Source: Cryptomeria japonica (Eukaryota; Streptophyta; Pinopsida; Cupressales; Cupressaceae). From it: 64,000 nucleotides of DNA. This document shows positions 60,080 to 64,000 of the stretch, one piece after another. The notes under the pieces were generated by a model that saw nothing but the letters and a program-made list of their open reading frames with translations, was not told where the DNA came from and ran no database searches. Numbering within the stretch: position 1 is the stretch's first letter; every line of letters starts with the position of its first letter. Location: assembly GCF_030272615.1 (NCBI RefSeq), contig NC_081413.1, positions 21,950,501-22,014,500 of the forward strand, given 5' to 3'. The translations under genes and the position numbers were made by a program.

Positions 60080-61385
60080 ACCAGGTACGTAACACCACAT
60101 GACCCTTTAGGAGCATATCATGTCCTAAGGGGTCATACGATGTCATGAGGTGGCAAGATGAACCATTATTAAAATATAAAAAGTAGCGCCTATAATGCTT
60201 ACACAATTCGACACCTAAGGGGTCATATGGTGTCCTAAGTGGTCATAGGACACCATATGACCCATAACGACACCATATGGTACGACCCATAGCAATACCA
60301 TATGGTGTCATAAGGGGTAATATGGTGTCTTAAGGGGTCATAAGACACAACACGACCCCTAAGGACACATTACATGACCCATAATGACACCTAAGGGGTC
60401 ATATGGTGTCCTAAGGGGTCATAGGACACCGTATGACCGCTTAGGGCACGATAGACCTCTAACAACACCTAAGTGGTCATATGGTATCCTAAGGGGTCAT
60501 ATGAAACATTATGACCCTTTATAATACAATATTACCCATAACGACACCTAAGTGGTCATATGGTATCCTAAGGGGTCATACAACACATTATAACCTTTAG
60601 AATATAATATGACCCATAAAGACACCTAAGGGATCATATGGTGTTCTAAGGGTCACAGGACACTATATGACCCCTTAGGACACATTATGACCTCCAACAA
60701 GACCTAAGGGGTCATATGGTATCCTAAGTCATCATACGACACAATATGATCCCTTAGAATACAATATGACCCATAATGACACCTAAGTGGTCATATGGTG
60801 TCCTAAGGGGTCACATGATACCACATGATCCCTTAGGACACGATATGACCTCTAACAACACCTAAGGGGTCATATGGTATCCTAAGTGGTCATATGACAC
60901 AATATGACCCCTTAAAATACAATATGACCCATAACGACACCGAAGAGGTCATAGGATACCACATGAGCCCTTAGGACACGTTATGACCTCTAATGACACC
61001 TAAGGGATCATATGACTAGAATACAATATGACCCATAATGACATCTAAGGGGTCATATGGTGTCCTAAGGGGTCACAGGATACCACATGACCCCTTATGA
61101 TATGATATGACCTCTAACAACACTTGAGGGTTCATATGGTGTCCTAAGGGTTCACAAGATACCACATGACCCCTTAGGACATGATATGACCTCTAATGAC
61201 ACCTAAGGGGTCGTACAACACAATATGACCCATAACGATAGTTAAGGGGTCATATGGTGTCCTAAGGGGTCACAAGATACCACATGACCCCTAAGGACAA
61301 CATACATCCTGTAATGACACCTTATGGTGTCATAAGGGGTCATATGGTGTCCTAAGGGGTCATAGGACACAATATGACCAACATT
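59615..61385 (+). repeat. CT run and quasi-palindromic satellite (unit 2)
   Basis: The opening CT run (59615-59678) is more than twice as long as in unit 1, showing rapid microsatellite change after duplication. The ggggtca array then follows, nearly base for base, including the internal pyrimidine block at 59970-60076. Confidence 0.9.
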
Positions 61386-61399
61386 CTCTCCCTTTATCT

Positions 61400-61402
61400 C
61401 CC

Positions 61403-61459
<57 letters not shown>

Positions 61460-61745
61460 TTTGCATCCTGTCTCCCACCCCCCTTGTCTTTATTTTCCAT
61501 CCTCTCTCTACCTCCTCTCTCTTTCCCCCTCTCTATTTCCCACTCCCCCTTTCTCTCCCTCCCTCTCCCTTTCCCTCCCCCTTTTCTATCCTCTCTCCCC
61601 CTCGAGCTATCTCTCCCCCTCTCTCCGTCTCTCCCCCTCTCCCTCATTGTCTCTCCCCCACTCCTCCCACTCCCTCCCCATCTCTCTCTCCATCCCTCCC
61701 TCTCCTTCCCACCGTCTCCTTCCTTCCCTTCCTTCCCATTTTATT
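61400..61745 (+). repeat. (CT)n and polypyrimidine tract (unit 2)
   Basis: Same as at 5515-5870 and 50385-50735, with minor substitutions. Confidence 0.9.
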
Positions 61746-62199
61746 TACTACAATAAGTGCGTACAGGGTTTTGCTATGTTAAAAGCGTGCATGGGGTGCT
61801 GGGAACATTAATGTTGTCTTGCTCAACATTTTTAGGGCTAAGAGTGCATATGGCATTACTAAAAATACCACGTACACAGTTTTGGGACATATTTTTAGTT
61901 GCCCAATAGCCTCAACAATCTCAAAATAAATTTTTGAGGTTGTTTAAGGTTCCATTGCAACTATTTCTGCACTTCTGTAATTGTTTTATACGTGGAAGTA
62001 AGTATTTTTTTGTTTTGCATGATTTCAAATGATTGAATTGTTGTTCTTATTAGTTATGGTCAATGTTATTGTGACTATTTAATAGTTTTGATTCAAAAAA
62101 ACAATGATAATACTCAATTTTATGTTTATTTGATTGTTTAAGAACTTATGTTTACATATAAATGTAAAATGATTCTATTTAGGACAACCAGTATTAATG

Positions 62200-64000
62200 A
62201 TGGCAAAGAACAAGCGAGGAATGATGGAACAATGAGAGGCTAAAAAAGAAAGACAAGGACATCATATGAAGAAATTACGTGACATAAGAACAATGGGACA
62301 AGAAGGTACATCATCCTCAATATCTCAATTTGATTTACCAAATGAACATAATGCATCTAATGCAATTGAAGAAGTGATATTTGATTTACCATATGAACCT
62401 AATGCAATTGAAGAAGAGACCACACTGAATAATTAATTAAATGATGAACATACATCGACTCTAATTGATAAATTGAATGTACCCAATGCATGCAATGCAT
62501 CAATTCTAACACCTCCTACAACCATTTTTAGGAAACCAAAGTATCTAATTGACAGCGTTCAGAATATTTTGAAGACAATGCCCACTAAAATAAATGAACG
62601 AACTTGTAGGAGAATGGTTAAAACAATATGGAAAAAATATTTTGAAAACTTAAATCAAACTACAAGATACCAATTAATTGTTGAAATGATTAAAAATTTG
62701 AATTTTAGAGAGACAATGAGAATTCTAGGCCTAAGATCATTCGAAAATAATAGCGAAAGAACTATTGTGAGAAATGTATTTGATGCATATCAAGATATTC
62801 GTTCAAAATCATGTACTAAACATTCTAATGTTACTCGGCGTGTCATTACATCAACCATAATGAGCAAGAAAATTAAAAAAAATCATTTGATAAGAAAAAC
62901 AAGTAAGTCATTAAATATTAGTAGAGAAACATTACATAAAGAATTAGAGAGGTGGGATAAAATAGAGGATCCTAACAATAATTCTCTTTGGGAGTTCTCA
63001 GGTAGACTACCACACAAAGACAAGGTTGGTGTTGATGCACTAAGAACATTAATTGAATTTTTTTGGCATGACAACACGAGGGTTTTGCCTAACCAAAGAG
63101 ATGTTGTTAGAAGGCAAATTGGATCTAGAAATCATGAGCCACATACCAAACACTATCTGGATATGACTGAAATAAAATTTTATGAAAGATTCCTTGAAAA
63201 TTTTCCTTAAATAGGAATTAGTCAAAGATTTTTTGAAATGGGAAAACCTTTTTATGTTAAGATTAATCATGTATGCACCATGTGTTGTTGTTGGATGCAT
63301 ATTGAATTTTCCATGCACTATGATATTTATCATCATATATGTTGTACTTTGCAAACTAATGATATGTTGTAGGAATGAAATATAAAACCACCTCCTAAGT
63401 CACCAAGAAACTTTATTTCAAGCATGTTATGTAAAAGAGATGATGGCTGCATTTAATATAAGATAATGTGTTTGAAAGGTTCTTGTGCTACATGTGGTGG
63501 TTTGCAACATTTGCCAAGATGTCTACATTTGGATAGCACACATGAAATTGGTCAGAAACTAGCTTCTTTTGGAAAGTACAAGACAGTGACATGTGGCATT
63601 AAAGATGGAAAATAATTGAAGAGATGTGAGTTAGTAAAAAAATACATATCTGTAGCTGATTTTATGAGAACATTTCAAGAGAAACTAGTTTTTGAGTATA
63701 TAATGCATACACATAGAGCTCGGTGGTTAGATGAGCAATTCAAGTTATGTAAGGACACATTTTCTCTTGTTACCATTGTCTCTATCCTTGATTTTTTTGA
63801 ATATTATACGCTAAAACCTCAAAATGAAGTGCAATCTATGTATTACCACTCTACACAAGTTTCTATATTTGTATACATAGCATTCATGCATGCAGATGAT
63901 AGCACAGAGGAGGATAGAAAGGTTGTAAGAGAGTATCACTTCTACATAAGTGACGATTGTACACATTCCTCAGAGTTTGTGCAAGGATGTTTTAAATTTT
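62200..64000 (+). pseudogene. Transposase-like gene, copy 3, broken and partial
   Basis: ATG at 62200, an intact 245-codon frame at 62473-63210, then the Cys/His part and the first part of the core (YISDD, near 63948-63959); the window ends before WSDN. The TAG seen in copies 1 and 2 in the short first exon is TAT here (near 62393), so this copy lacks that lesion, but the TGA, the TAA before the main frame and the TAA near 63616 are shared. Copy-specific residues include ERW for ERL and RNV for RNL. Inactive. Confidence 0.7.

Larger units (their letters stand above)
56386..64000 (+). repeat. Tandem duplication, unit 2 (runs off window)
   Basis: Colinear with 45431 to about 53000. The window ends inside the transposase core, so the right boundary of the duplication, and whether the 55395-56385 leader is repeated, cannot be seen. 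Confidence 0.9.
61005..64000 (+). mobile_element. DNA-transposon-like element, copy 3 (cut by window end)
   Basis: Third copy, colinear with 5131 to about 8110 of copy 1. The 3' half lies outside the window. Confidence 0.75.

Overview
This looks like a gene-poor, transposon-filled stretch of a large land-plant nuclear genome. It is AT-rich and dominated by plant-type LINEs (a DUF4283-like ORF1, then endonuclease, RT and zf-RVT domains), Ty3/gypsy fragments, satellites and (CT)n tracts, with one intact single-exon gene. A gymnosperm is my best guess; no marker in the window proves it. Bacterial-type features (operons, RBSs, CRISPRs) are absent. Identity statements are by eye, not computed.

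Layout, left half. 1-5130 and 20437-25564 are the two arms of a large, nearly perfect inverted repeat with a 15.3-kb spacer. Each arm holds a Ty3/gypsy 3' end (integrase tail, polypurine tract, 497-bp LTR), an array of about 82-bp monomers and the last 1.85 kb of a LINE. In arm 2 that LINE is complete (16027-22290), with a candidate 10-bp target-site duplication. The spacer holds copy 1 of a DNA-transposon-like element (5131-10519); LTR/leader-like sequence, a purine tract, a palindromic minisatellite and a segment shared with the right end of the window, all on the minus strand (10520-13250); and an old LINE (13255-15355) carrying a tiny LINE-tail insertion with a perfect 17-bp duplication.

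Middle. 25720-28430 is a degenerate LINE (ORF1, endonuclease, start of RT). Then come a SINE-like element (29141-29410, minus), a broken coiled-coil gene (30652-32023, minus) and retroelement debris to about 34660. The only intact gene is on the minus strand at 37281-39731. It encodes an 816-residue polytopic membrane protein that I do not recognise. A foldback/MITE-like cluster of CCAAT motifs lies just upstream.

Right half. 45431-56385 and 56386-64000 are a head-to-tail tandem duplication with a unit of 10,955 bp; the second copy runs off the window. Each unit holds a Ty3/gypsy gag-protease remnant, an AT-rich segment, TA/TG and CT microsatellites, a quasi-palindromic satellite built on ggggtcatatggtgtcc, a long pyrimidine tract, and copies 2 and 3 of the DNA transposon. 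The transposon carries a broken, intron-containing transposase-like gene (WSDN, then GKGEHDG) and ends in a 2.4-copy, 357-bp tandem repeat. All three copies share the same inactivating stops, most of which C-to-T change can explain. They therefore multiplied after inactivation, by trans-mobilisation or by segmental duplication.

No genes visibly work together here. The main interest is the transposon family, its satellite, and the nested large inverted and tandem duplications.
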